Notes under the pieces: model-generated | What the model saw: only the letters and a program-made list of their open reading frames with translations | Told to the model about the DNA's origin: nothing | Database searches by the model: none | In this document: positions 22,921 through 32,899 of the stretch, in pieces | Position numbering within the stretch: position 1 is the first letter of the stretch | Layout of the letters: every line of letters begins with the position of its first letter | Translations under genes and position numbers: made by a program | Assembly (NCBI GenBank): GCA_026545765.1 | Contig: CM048839.1 | Location: 24,366,566 to 24,430,565, forward strand | Direction of reading: 5' to 3' | DNA length: 64,000 nucleotides | Source: Plantago major | Taxonomy: Eukaryota > Streptophyta > Magnoliopsida > Lamiales > Plantaginaceae

Positions 22921-23392
22921 CTCCGGCGGATCTCCGACTACTCAACACATATAAGTCATAACATTGTTGTTTCCTCGATTTGCAGGTTTCTTATCTCGAT
23001 TCTTCAGTTTTTTTCATTTTTCGTTTGGTTTTGGTGATTTTTAGTGATTTCGCGTAACTGTATATTCAGGTGTAATTGTTGATGTTTGAACCTTAATTGT
23101 GCATGTTTGACCTGTAATTGTTTATGTTTGCGTGTTTTCTATATTTTCAGTTTGTTTTTCTTAGCTTTTGCTTTGTTTGTTTGTAGTGTTCGATTATGTT
23201 TAGGTTTTCATGCAAATATTGTATGTTTAATTGTAAATAGATGATGTTTTGATTTCATTACTTTATGGTTAGGGTTTCTGTAGTTTTTTAAAAAAAATCG
23301 TCTATGCTTTTGTGTGAATTATACATGTTTATGTGTAAATAGTTGATGTTTGTTATATTACTTTATGGTTAGACTTCATGTAGTATTGTATT

Positions 23393-24195
23393 TAAATTGT
23401 CTATTGATGTAGTGTAATAGTATATTGTTATGGTAAAATTGTGTATGACAGTTGCCAAATAGTTGAAATGGTTGTGTGAATATGCTCATGAGTGTGTCCA
23501 TTGAGTCCCATGCTAGTGTGAGGATTGTCCCTGACAAGCCAGTGAGTTCTGCAGTTTGGTTGTTTATTGTTGTAGTGTAATAGTCTATTGTTATGGTAAA
23601 ATTGTGTGTGACAGTTGTCAAATAGTTGAATGTCTGTGTGAATATGCTCATGAATGTGTCCATTGAGTCCCATGCTAGTGTGAGGATTGTGCCTGACAAG
23701 CGAATGAGTTATGCAACTTAATTGGTTGTCTATTGTTGTGGTGTAATAGTCTATTGTTATGGTAAAATTGTGTATGACAGTTGCCAAATAGTTGAATGGC
23801 TGTGTGAATATGCTCATGAGTGTGTCCATTGAGTCTCATGCTAGTGTGAGCATTGTCCTTGACAAGCCAGTAAGTTATGCAGCTTGGTTGTCTATTGTTA
23901 TAGTGTAATAGTCTATTGTTATCGTAAAATTGTGTATGACAGTTGCCAATGAGTTATGCAGCTTGGTTGTCTATTGTTGTAGTGTAATAGTCTATTGTTA
24001 TGGTAAAATTGTGTATGACAGTTGTCAAATAGTTGAATGGATGTGTGAATATGTTCATGAATGTGTCCATTGAGTCCCATGCTAGTGTGAGGATTGTGTC
24101 TGACAAGCCAATGAGTTATGCAGCTTAGTTGTCTATTGTTGTAGTGTAATAGTCTATTGTTATGGTAAAATTGTGTATGACAGTTGCCAAATTGT
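23393..24195. repeat. About 163-bp minisatellite, five to six copies
   Basis: The phrase GTGTAATAGTCTATTGTTATG recurs with spacing 163, 166, 162, 79 and 162 bp. Each unit also contains AAATTGTGTATGACAGTTG, GTGTGAATATGCTCATGA and GTCCATTGAGTCCCATGC. One unit is truncated to about half length (23911-23990). The long minus-strand reading frames across it are by-products of the repeat. Confidence 0.9.
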
Positions 24196-24747
24196 TAATG
24201 TTTTTTTTGCATATACTAGGTTTTCGTAAAAATGGTGGTCGAATAAAGAAAACGATTGATGATAAAGATGGAGGAGTCGACGAACAATTCAAGGGTGTTT
24301 TATTTGTTTGCAAAGATGATTGTAGTTTGGATATAGTGATTTTAATTTTTTTGTATTGTTTTATATGTATGACATTTATTGATTGATAAATGAAATTGAT
24401 TTCTATGTTTATTTATAAATATTGTGTTTCTTTGGGATAAATAGGTTGTCATCAATAATTTTATGCTAAACATAGACAATTTGATCCAAAGTACCAATAT
24501 GACTGGATGGACACATGGACACATGAAAGGAGCTGTGTATTGTAAGGAAAAAATACGGGTCGGCCGGGTCGACCTGCGAAAAAAATCATATTGTATAGTT
24601 TTATGTATAAATTATACATGTTTATACATTATGTAGACTCTCAAGAAGCTACCAATATATTGTGACTCGCGGACTCATGCCACAATATTAAAGTTAGTTA
24701 TCCGCAGATGTGTACTTAATTTGTATGCATAGTGGACATAGCATAGT
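24196..24747. other. Spacer upstream of gene F
   Basis: Apart from the weak FAR1-like fragment, nothing is recognised here. Confidence 0.3.
24229..24330 (+). pseudogene. Possible FAR1/MULE-like fragment
   Basis: Immediately after a TATACTAG acceptor-like site, the sequence reads GFRKNGGRIKK then FKGVLFVCK, faintly like the FAR1-type DNA-binding start (GF..R....KK..FVC). Together with the upstream CT-rich tract and tandem repeats it may be a rearranged MULE-related gene. Evidence is weak. Confidence 0.2.
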
Positions 24748-24806
24748 AGTTTACTTGGCTTGCTTAGTTACATAAGTCTCCTTCCGGGAGGAGACTGAGC
24801 AAGTCT
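24748..24806 (+). promoter_or_regulatory. Family promoter block of gene F
   Basis: TTACTTGGCTTGCTTAGTT and ACATAAGTCTCC followed by GGAGGAGACTGAGCAAG resemble the relic in intron 1 of E (13011-13096) and the blocks upstream of A and B. It ends about 70 bp before the ATG of F. The promoter or 5-prime UTR role is inferred from conservation and position. Confidence 0.45.
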
Positions 24807-24877
24807 TTGAACATTAATAAGCGTCCTATCCTACCTTCAGTTGCCTGCCTTTTCACATAGTTACAACCTTTGAAGCT

Positions 24878-27428
24878 ATGGCTCCATCTAGTTTATCTCT
24901 ATTCTTCTTGGTGTTTTATCTTCTTCTTCTCCACAATATAGCTGAATCATCAACCTGCCCAACATCCTTCAACTGTCCAGGACTTGGTTCCTTAAGATTT
25001 CCACTCTCCAATAATGATCCCAATTGTGGCCTATTCATGGTCAATTGTTCAGATTCTAGCCATCCGCTTATACAGCTACGCGCTGGAGGTAACTGGTATG
25101 AAATTCTTGGGAATACAACGTCTAATAGGTTCCTTCTCCTTGACCCTGTTCTTCAAAATCTCCTGAACAGCATGAACTGTTTCTCTTTCGGAAATCTTTC
25201 ACTACCTGCATCTCCCTCTGCTTCTTTCACAATCACTCCCAGTCTCACCTTGTATTCATGCATCACTGGAAGTGAAGTTGGAGTGTTTCGAAATGCTAAT
25301 TTTGAAACATATGATTGTAGAGACTTCCATATATACTATAGGAATCCAACAACAGGCTCTGCCCTTAATGAAAGTAATATCATCCCTCCTGCTGGATGTC
25401 AAGTAATACAAATGCCTATAGATCCCGAGCAAGATCTGAGTAATCCGGATCCGGATAATTTTTTCCAACTATTCAGTGCTAACTTTACTCTCGAGTGGAC
25501 CATCACTGAAGATTGCATCAGATGTCATGACAGGGGAGGGCAATGTAGTACTAACAACATGAATGGATTTCTATGCAGGGTAACAGCAGGTATTACTATA
25601 ACTTTTATGCATGAAATCTCCAATTGAGCACTACATTTTGTTATAATTCCAAATTCCAATGAAACACAAGTAGTTATTTCCGGTGATAGAGTTGTAACTA
25701 ACACTTCAAGATATTTTCTTTCCTGATAATGATCAGAAAATGGAAGCAACATTTCAGTTTGGACTATAATTGGAATTGTGCTCGGTGCTATTCTAACTAT
25801 CATACTAGTTGTGGTTATTCTGTGGTGGAAAGGCCGGTGTTCTCAACATAAAGAAACTTTGGAATATGGTACTCAAATTCCTGATATTAGCCTGTATACT
25901 GTACTAGTGTAAATCTACTGAAAAATCACCAGGATCTTTGTTGATGATGATTCTTTGCAGAACTGAGGGGCATGAAGTTTCTGACTAGTTCTTTTACATA
26001 TCAACAAATTAAAAATGCAACCAATAATTTCAATCCGGCAAATAAAATTGGAGAAGGTGGCTTTGGTCCTGTATACAAGGTGACTCAAACATTGACTTTT
26101 CATTTTCTTAAAAAGTTCTAACACAATGTTGTAAAAATAAAGCTTTTTGCTGCTATGTATGTGAAGGGTAAATTGTCAGACGGTACTGTTGTAGCAGTGA
26201 AACAGCTCTCTTCCAAATCTAGACAAGGAAATCGTGAATTTGTCACTGAAATAGGCATGATTTCTGCTCTACAACATCCTAATCTTGTAAAGTTGTATGG
26301 TTGTTGTGTCGAAGGGAACAACTTGTTGCTTATCTACGAGTACATGGAAAATAATAGCCTTGCTCGTGCACTATTCGGTCAGTTCCGAGAATAGCTCATC
26401 TCAACTGAATTTTGCATTATGCTGGAGATGCAAATTAACATGCAGGATCTAAATTCATTGCCTACTTAATTATCATTCAGGTTCAGAGGATAACAAGTTG
26501 AACATGGACTGGCCAACAAGGCACAAGATCTGTGTTGGTATGGCTAATGGTTTGGCTTATCTACACGAGGAATCAGCACTGAAAATTGTGCATCGTGACA
26601 TCAAAGCTGCAAATGTGCTTCTTGATGGAAACCTCATTCCGAAAATATCAGATTTTGGCCTCGCCAGGCTACACGAAGAGGATCATACCCACATTAGCAC
26701 GCGCGTTGCAGGAACATTGTCAGTACAATTGAGAACCTAGTAATTATACACAGAGCCAGTGTCCCAAAACTGAATTAGGAAACCTTAACGAAAATTAGTT
26801 GATATGATCTCATTGTGCAGGGGTTACATGGCACCAGAATATGCGATGGAGGGTTATTTGACAGACAAAGCAGATGTATACAGCTTCGGAGTTGTTCTTT
26901 TGGAAGTCGTCAGTGGAAGGACCAACAATACCAAACCTGGAGAGGAATTCAATCTTCTTGGACAGGTAATCCTAATGGATATGTCCACTTAATTGGCACC
27001 CTCAATATATTACAGTTGTGTTACTGAATGGAGGTTGAAGTAGTTCCCAAAAATCATCAATTGATGAATCTTGAAACTTTTCCTTTGTTTTCTCTTAGGC
27101 CAAATTCTTGAGTCAGACTGATAACTTAATGGAACTAGCAGACTCAAGACTGGAGTCAAATCGCAACAAGGAAGAAATTCTGGCAACTGTTAACATTGCA
27201 CTCATTTGCACGAACTTTTTAGCTGCTGAGAGACCAAGCATGTCGACTGTGGTGAGCATGCTCACTGGGGCGAGTGAGTCTACTCCATACTTGAACGTTT
27301 TCCATGATGGATCCCTGGGTCAGGGCATTTTTGAGCTGCAAAGATTCGACAGAGATACAGTCCCTGACTGGGCCATGGTGGAAGAGGTTCCATTCACGAA
27401 GTGTGGAACTGATATGTACCCAAACTAA
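24878..27428 (+). CDS. Chimeric receptor kinase (gene F): LRK10L ectodomain on LRR-VIII-2-like kinase, intact
   Basis: Seven exons (24878-25589, 25737-25868, 25961-26079, 26167-26377, 26481-26718, 26821-26965, 27099-27428) join without any stop to 628 residues, with consistent splice phases. The ectodomain matches A and B: signal peptide, [35 protein letters not shown] membrane segment lies at about 245-269. The kinase is not LRK10L-like. The juxtamembrane [47 protein letters not shown] (Lys333), [15 protein letters not shown] 429-431, DFG 449-451 and GYMAPEYAM are hallmarks of the LRR-VIII-2 family. Arabidopsis members of that family carry LRR and malectin ectodomains. Predicted role: plasma-membrane receptor kinase with an active RD kinase; the ligand is unknown. 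The exon layout also differs from A, B and H, whose kinase core lies in one exon. Confidence 0.88.
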
Positions 27429-28040
27429 TTAAATGACATTGAAATTTCATGGATATGTGGTAGGATTCTTATCAATTTGTGAGTGGAGTGTAAACATTAA
27501 CAATCCAATGCAACATGTTAGAAATGTGAATTGCCAATAGACACAAGTTTTTCTAAGACAATCTTGAACATGAGGATAATCCTTTCTGAGAATTTACTTG
27601 TTTTCTGTATGAGAAGCTGGAATATTGGTGTTACTAAATCTGTCATTCACTGCAGAGACTAGTTGTATCACTCTGACATGTGCCATGTGTACTCATTCTT
27701 CAAAACTATTCATAGTTCTGAAGCATTAGTATGCTGCTCCAATATTACATCTGGTCTTTTCCGTAGGCATGACCCTGAGAACGGGGTCTTATATCAAACA
27801 CAAATGGTAAGGTCACCTGGGGGAACATTTTGTGTTCCACGAAAACGAATGGTTTAAAAATAAAAATAAAAAAAAGCACCAGGAAGTGCCACAATAAATA
27901 AGGCTATCATAATTATGCAATTTGCATGATGTATTATTCACCAAGATAATTCTAACATCAATTGGAACAGGTTAGACTAGTGTTAAAGTATACACTCAGC
28001 ACTCCCCGGCCGGAGACTGGTGAAATGATCATCAGTACTA
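27429..28040. repeat. Duplicated 3-prime flank (copy 1, after gene F)
   Basis: This flank matches 35867-36858 after gene I, sharing CAATAGACACAAGTTTTTCT, CACTGCAGAGACTAGTTGTA and GGTTAGACTAGTGTTAAAGT. Copy 1 lacks the MITE that interrupts copy 2. It contains the 3-prime UTR of F. Confidence 0.85.
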
Positions 28041-28886
28041 TCATAGTGTTGAGCTTTTATTGAAATTGATTTGAGTTGGATTGAATCTCCATCTATGTCC
28101 ATCCACGGTCATAAAGAGTTGGTAAATAGGGGGAAATTTTTAGTGGAGGTTTTCGTACATAGGGTATTATACACGGTTGGATCCCAAAAAAGTGCAAAAA
28201 CGCTGTGCGATCACCGGCTATGCTATAACGTGCGAACTCCAGAATTTGTATGTAGAGAAGTTTTTCGTTGAATGTAAGTCAAGGATACTTTTTTTTTGTA
28301 ATTTCCTCATTAATTAAAGAAAGACTACAAATTGACAGGGGAAACTTCCAATGACTTTCTCAAATGGGGAACTTGGGCTAACTACGCACACTGATTGAAT
28401 GAAGTTCAATGGTTTGAGTTTAATATGTAGGGACCTAAGACTAAGATACAAAAGAAGAACTTCTCTTAAGGTCCCATCTGAACTTTTTCGTCCAATCCGA
28501 AGTTTCCTACGCACTGCAGGGGTTGAAAAGTGCGTGCCTGGTAGCATACTCGGCCAGGGACGATATTCTTTTCTGTTCTGCTAATCTTCTCTTCACCTCC
28601 GCAGATTCCGAAAAGACCTGAAATTCACCTCTTTCTTACAAATACAGGCAGTTCATGCACTCATTCCTTGAACCAGGACCCTTCCAACCCGGGTTCCAAT
28701 CGACATTGTTCGGGTTACCTGGTTAGGTGGCTGAAGCGAGTCTTATATCAAATCCAGGTCAGAAACTTCTCTTAATCTTCAACTGAATCCTATTTACTGC
28801 CCAGCTTGAAGCATCTAATTTGTCATTTTTTCCGTATCATTTGAAGATTCAAACTTTTTTTTTACAATTCTTACTTCACCATAATA
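28041..28886. other. Unassigned spacer
   Basis: Short frames are present, but none resembles a known protein and none is conserved with the neighbouring duplicated flank. Confidence 0.3.
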
Positions 28887-29033
28887 CTCCCCCTATAAAA
28901 CTTGTTTGACTTTGACCGACCGGTCAACTATCTCTGAATTTGAACACAATTCTTTCTTAAACTCAAGTAATTTTACTATTAACGTTAAAAAAGTAAATAG
29001 TAGAATGAAAAGTTTTATAGAGAATGGAGGGAG
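28887..29033. mobile_element. Short Stowaway-like MITE
   Basis: The left end is CTCCCCCTATAAAACTTGTT and the right end is AGTTTTATAGAGAATGGAGGGAG, an inverted match. Flanks are TA on the left and CA on the right, so the target duplication is imperfect. It is 147 bp with no coding potential. Confidence 0.65.
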
Positions 29034-29539
29034 CATTAAACTATCGTGAGAACACATTAGCGTATTATTGTGGCTACAAATAATGGAATATTATTTGGGT
29101 TATATGTTTTAATTTAATTGGAAAAGATGGAGAAGAAAGATTGGTTACGCTGTCTTGTTTTTTTTATTTTTTATTATTTTTTATGATGAATTGATTTTGT
29201 TGGGATCGAATTGGAGTTTAAAATTTAATTGGAAAAGACAGATTGATTAAATTAATTGATTTTGTTGTAGTTGTATTAGGGGTTATAATTTTTTTAATTG
29301 AAGAAGATCAATTGTTTTTCTCTATTTTTCGAAAAATGCCTGATTTTTGAAATATTAAAAAATATCATATTACTCCAACACAAGTCTAAGTCTAATGTGG
29401 TATTTACTGTTGTATAGGAAATCAAGCCTTTTACGAGACGTTCTCATTATTAGTATTTTTTTAGCAATTATGTGTAAGAAGGCGATATTGATGTATTTTT
29501 TGTATATAAAAATAGTTAAAAGGCAAGGTGAAGATTATT

Positions 29540-29735
29540 TTTTTAGAGTAAAAATTTCATTTCATTGATATAAAATCATCACGGTACATCAGGATTCGCA
29601 ACGGGGAGATCCAAGAAACCAGAACCATCCGATGAAAGTAAAGTAGCTAGAGAATGAGCAAAACCATTACTACAACGTGTAACAAAATTAAAAGAGACAG
29701 AATAAAGATTCAAGAGTTGGTATTACATCTCATAT
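29540..29735 (-). mobile_element. 3-prime fragment of a LINE (RNase H-like end)
   Basis: On the minus strand the sequence reads FNFVTRCSNGFAHSLATLL, then a stop and ATATCAATGAAAT. This resembles the VxRxxNxxAHxLA ending of the RNase H-like (RVT_3) domain at the 3-prime end of plant LINEs. Only this short 3-prime fragment is visible, as expected for a 5-prime-truncated insertion. Confidence 0.6.
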
Positions 29736-29838
29736 AAAACTTTTACTGGAGCGTGGAGACAACCAATAACTGAAGAATAAAGATAGCTTCAGTTCCTCCT
29801 CATCCTGCCTATCCTAGTGACAGAGAAGGCTATGATCT

Positions 29839-31356
29839 ATGGTATTGAAAATATTAATGGCGAGCTATGGTCTCGACAGTCCAAATCATTTGCCTCCTCT
29901 GACTAATGGTACAACCTGGATTGTCCAACATTTTTCATCCGTTACAAGCCATATATATGGAACCACAGCTGTTGCAATAATAGTTTTTGTCGCACTGGCA
30001 AACACCAGTGTTCACAAGTTACCAAAAACAACACTGTTTTCCCTAATGTATGCGACCTTCTTAGCAAAAATACTACATCTGTTTACGTATATCTATCAGC
30101 TATGGACAACATATGAGGTACGTTTCTGGGAAGTTCAGGAGAAAGAGTTAAAAGAGGAAGAAGACATCAGGCTGCCTGACAGGGCTATACGCCTCTTTAT
30201 ACGGTTTTCAGTGGATGAGCTCAGATTAGCAACCAGAAACTTCAGTGATGCATTAGTTATTGGGAAGGGTGGATTTGGCAAAGTCTACAAAGGGGTGATT
30301 GGTAATGAACAAATGCCAGTCGCCATAAAGCGGTCAAAAGTATACTCAGGACAAAGTCGCCATGCGTTTCTAACGGAAATCAAAACACTCTGTGAGGTCC
30401 GACATATTAATCTTGTCTCTCTGATCGGTTACTCTTATGAGAGAAAGGAAATGATTCTTGTATACGATTACATGAGTGGTGGAACTTTGCACGACCACAT
30501 CCACAAATATGCAGTTAACAATGATAGCGATTCTTTTCTCACTTGGAAGAAACGCCTAAAGATCTGCATTGGAGCTGCTCGAGGCCTAGACTATCTTCAC
30601 ACAGGCCACAAAATCATACATCATGATGTAAAGACTTCAAACATCCTACTTGATGAAGATCTCACAGCTAAGGTGGCAGATTTTGGCTTGGCCAAAGCCA
30701 AACATGATGGAGCAAATGAGTTGGAAAGTGAGAAACTGAAGGGCACGTTTGGGTACTTCGACCCGCATTACATTAACACTCGTATACTAACAAGAAAAGG
30801 TGACACATATGCTTTTGGTGTAGTGCTGTTGGAAGTGTTGTGCGAGAGACCAGCATTGGATCGAATGGCTGTAGGGGAGGAACGTTCTCTAGCCAGTTGG
30901 GCTCTGAACAGAATTAATGAGGGAAAAGTTAATGAGATTGTTGCTTCAACTCTAATAAGCCAAGTCTTACCAGATAGCCTCAAGACATTTGTTGAGGTAG
31001 CTCAAAGCTGTTTGGATGAGGAACCAAAGAAACGCCCAACGATGGGTCAAGTTGTGGTGAAACTTGAGTTGGCACTTGAGCAGCAGGATGGGAGAAATCT
31101 TTCAGCCCCTAATAAGGTAAGAAAGGTTACTGATCTACAAAATGTTATAGCTTCTGCAGTGGAACAAACTAACAGCAAGCATGAGTTTCCAACAAAAAAT
31201 AAAGATGGAAGAGCAATAGATATGTACCTATCATGTTTTTGGGCAAAGGGAGGTTTCCGTGAAAAAGTAAAACCAATCAAGAAAAAGAACTTAGCTTCCA
31301 AAGGAAAATCAAACGAGGGTAAATTGCTTCTCGAGGCTTTATTTGGCATAAGCTAG
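29839..31356 (+). CDS. Malectin-less CrRLK1L-like kinase (gene G)
   Basis: A single exon of 505 codons. The N-terminus (1-100) has two hydrophobic stretches at about 41-56 and 64-88 but no malectin-like domain. The kinase (about 135-410) has RFSVDELRLATRNF, IGKGGFGKVYKG, VAIK (Lys164), DFG 281-283 and GTFGYFDPHY, characteristic of the FERONIA/CrRLK1L group. The catalytic loop reads HHDVK (261-265) instead of HRDVK. The catalytic Asp is retained, but the Arg that normally contacts the activation-loop phosphosite is lost, so it is formally a non-RD kinase. The basic C-terminal tail is KKK-rich. An in-frame ATG at 29857 is a possible alternative start, and a short upstream frame begins at 29832. 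A phase-1 donor lies at 31318/31319 (GAG G/GTAAAT), allowing splicing into gene H. Confidence 0.75.
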   Translation: MVLKILMASYGLDSPNHLPPLTNGTTWIVQHFSSVTSHIYGTTAVAIIVFVALANTSVHKLPKTTLFSLMYATFLAKILHLFTYIYQLWTTYEVRFWEVQEKELKEEEDIRLPDRAIRLFIRFSVDELRLATRNFSDALVIGKGGFGKVYKGVIGNEQMPVAIKRSKVYSGQSRHAFLTEIKTLCEVRHINLVSLIGYSYERKEMILVYDYMSGGTLHDHIHKYAVNNDSDSFLTWKKRLKICIGAARGLDYLHTGHKIIHHDVKTSNILLDEDLTAKVADFGLAKAKHDGANELESEKLKGTFGYFDPHYINTRILTRKGDTYAFGVVLLEVLCERPALDRMAVGEERSLASWALNRINEGKVNEIVASTLISQVLPDSLKTFVEVAQSCLDEEPKKRPTMGQVVVKLELALEQQDGRNLSAPNKVRKVTDLQNVIASAVEQTNSKHEFPTKNKDGRAIDMYLSCFWAKGGFREKVKPIKKKNLASKGKSNEGKLLLEALFGIS

Positions 31357-31421
31357 TTTATTACCTGTATCTTTCTTGATTTTGACTCTTTAGACAAATT
31401 TTCTGTCTATGTTTCCTGCAG

Positions 31422-32723
31422 ATATAACCGATATTGGTGGAAGCTTCTACTATGGTATCCCTTTATTCAGCAACGATGAGCTCGAAGAAGCCACCGATAA
31501 CTTCAATCCTTGTAAGGAACTAGGGGATGGAGGTTTTGGAACCGTATACCATGGTAAGTATGTTTTTAGCAACTGTTTGCAACTGAATATTCAGAACTGC
31601 TTATTGATTTTTCGTAGCAGAAGCAGAAAATTAGTTTTTGCAGAAAACAGCTCCTGCTACTAACCTGCTCTTGTAAAGACAGTACTAGTAAATCAAATAA
31701 GCTAATTTCTCGTTTGATAAAAAGATTAAGCCAATACTCAATAATTGCAACTTTGCAAGTCTCTATAGATGTAATTGCAGCTGATGTATTGTATGTTTCC
31801 TAGGCATACTTAGAGATGGAAGGGAAGTAGCAATAAAGCGTCTCTATGAGAAGAATTACAAAAGAGTTCAGCAATTCATGAACGAAATCAAAATCCTTAC
31901 TTGTTTGAAGCACCAAAATTTGGTCACTCTATATGGTTGCACCTCCAGAACAAGCCGTGAACTTCTTCTTGTATACGAATACATCCCGAATGGCACTGTT
32001 GCAGATCACCTCCATGGAGAGAGAGCCAAGGAAGCACAACTGCCATGGTCTGTTCGGATGAACATCGCAATTGAAATTGCTAGTGCGTTGGCATACCTCC
32101 ACAAATCTGGCATAGTACATAGAGACGTCAAAACAAACAACATTTTGCTCGACAGTAATTTTTGCGTGAAAGTAGCTGATTTTGGGCTGTCGAGACTATT
32201 CCCGATTGATGTCACACATATCTCCACAGCCCCTCAGGGAACCCCGGGATATGTTGACCCCGAGTACCATCAGTGTTACCAGCTTACAGAGAAAAGTGAT
32301 GTTTACAGCTTCGGAGTAGTCCTGATTGAACTTATTTCCTCAATGCCTGCAGTTGATATCACAAGACATAAATACGAGATCAATCTAGCGAACTTGGCCC
32401 TTAACAAGATCCAAAGGTGTGCATTTGATGAATTGATTGATGAGTCCCTTGGATACAAAACTGACGCGGAAATCATGAGGATGACCACCTCAGTTGCAGA
32501 GTTGGCTTTCCAGTGTTTGCAACTGGAAAAGGATATGAGGCCTTCAATGGATGAGGTTTTGGGTTTTCTAAGGGAATTTAAGACATGTGATCCAAGGAAA
32601 ATACCTCCTTCACCAGAAACAGATGAAGTTGAACTGTTGAAGAACAAGAATATAGAGTCCTCACCTATTGCCATTACTGATGCATGGCATAGTGGTTCTA
32701 CTACAACTAGTTCCATCAGTTGA
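31422..32723 (+). CDS. LRK10L kinase without ectodomain (gene H)
   Basis: Exons 31422-31553 and 31804-32723 encode an LRK10L kinase closely matching A and B: FYYGIPLFSNDELEEAT, GDGGFGTVYHG, VAIK, HRDVK, DFG, GTPGYVDPEY, with the tail ending TTTSSIS. No ectodomain or membrane exon precedes it. The first exon begins part-way into the homologous exon of A, after an acceptor CCTGCAG. Upstream intronic sequence (about 31360-31421) resembles intron 2 of the chimeric genes D and E. The first in-frame ATG is only at 31878, after the ATP-binding Lys, so on its own it would give a defective kinase. It could instead be the second half of a G-H tandem kinase: the acceptor is phase 1, matching the donor at 31318, and the joined frame would be 843 residues. 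Otherwise it is a decapitated pseudogene. Confidence 0.6.
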
Positions 32724-32899
32724 GATTTCATTTATCGGTTTTTGTTAGTATCATTGTACCCTTTAATATTTGTTCACAGATGGGTAGTGAAATTTTTGTC
32801 ATCATCTTCTTTAGTTATGGAAAAAGAAACCGAAAAATAGATAAAGAAGAAACACTTGAGACTTCTTTTCTTTTGAGTTCTTCCTGTTAGCTTATTGTG
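32724..32899 (+). other. 3-prime flank of gene H joined to a truncated ectodomain
   Basis: The stretch matches the 3-prime UTR and flank of A and B (TTTAATATTTGTTCACA, GACTTCTTTTCTTTTGAG). At about 32900 it runs directly into the middle of an ectodomain exon. The promoter, start codon and signal peptide expected for the next gene are missing at this junction. Confidence 0.6.

Noticed and set aside
23376..23829. Two overlapping minus-strand frames of more than 100 codons
   Set aside because: They read through the 163-bp minisatellite and repeat with its period. There is no independent sign of coding.
28318..28400. Possible coding exon in the spacer after gene F
   Set aside because: Only a short frame is open, with no conserved motif, and no splice context links it to a neighbour.
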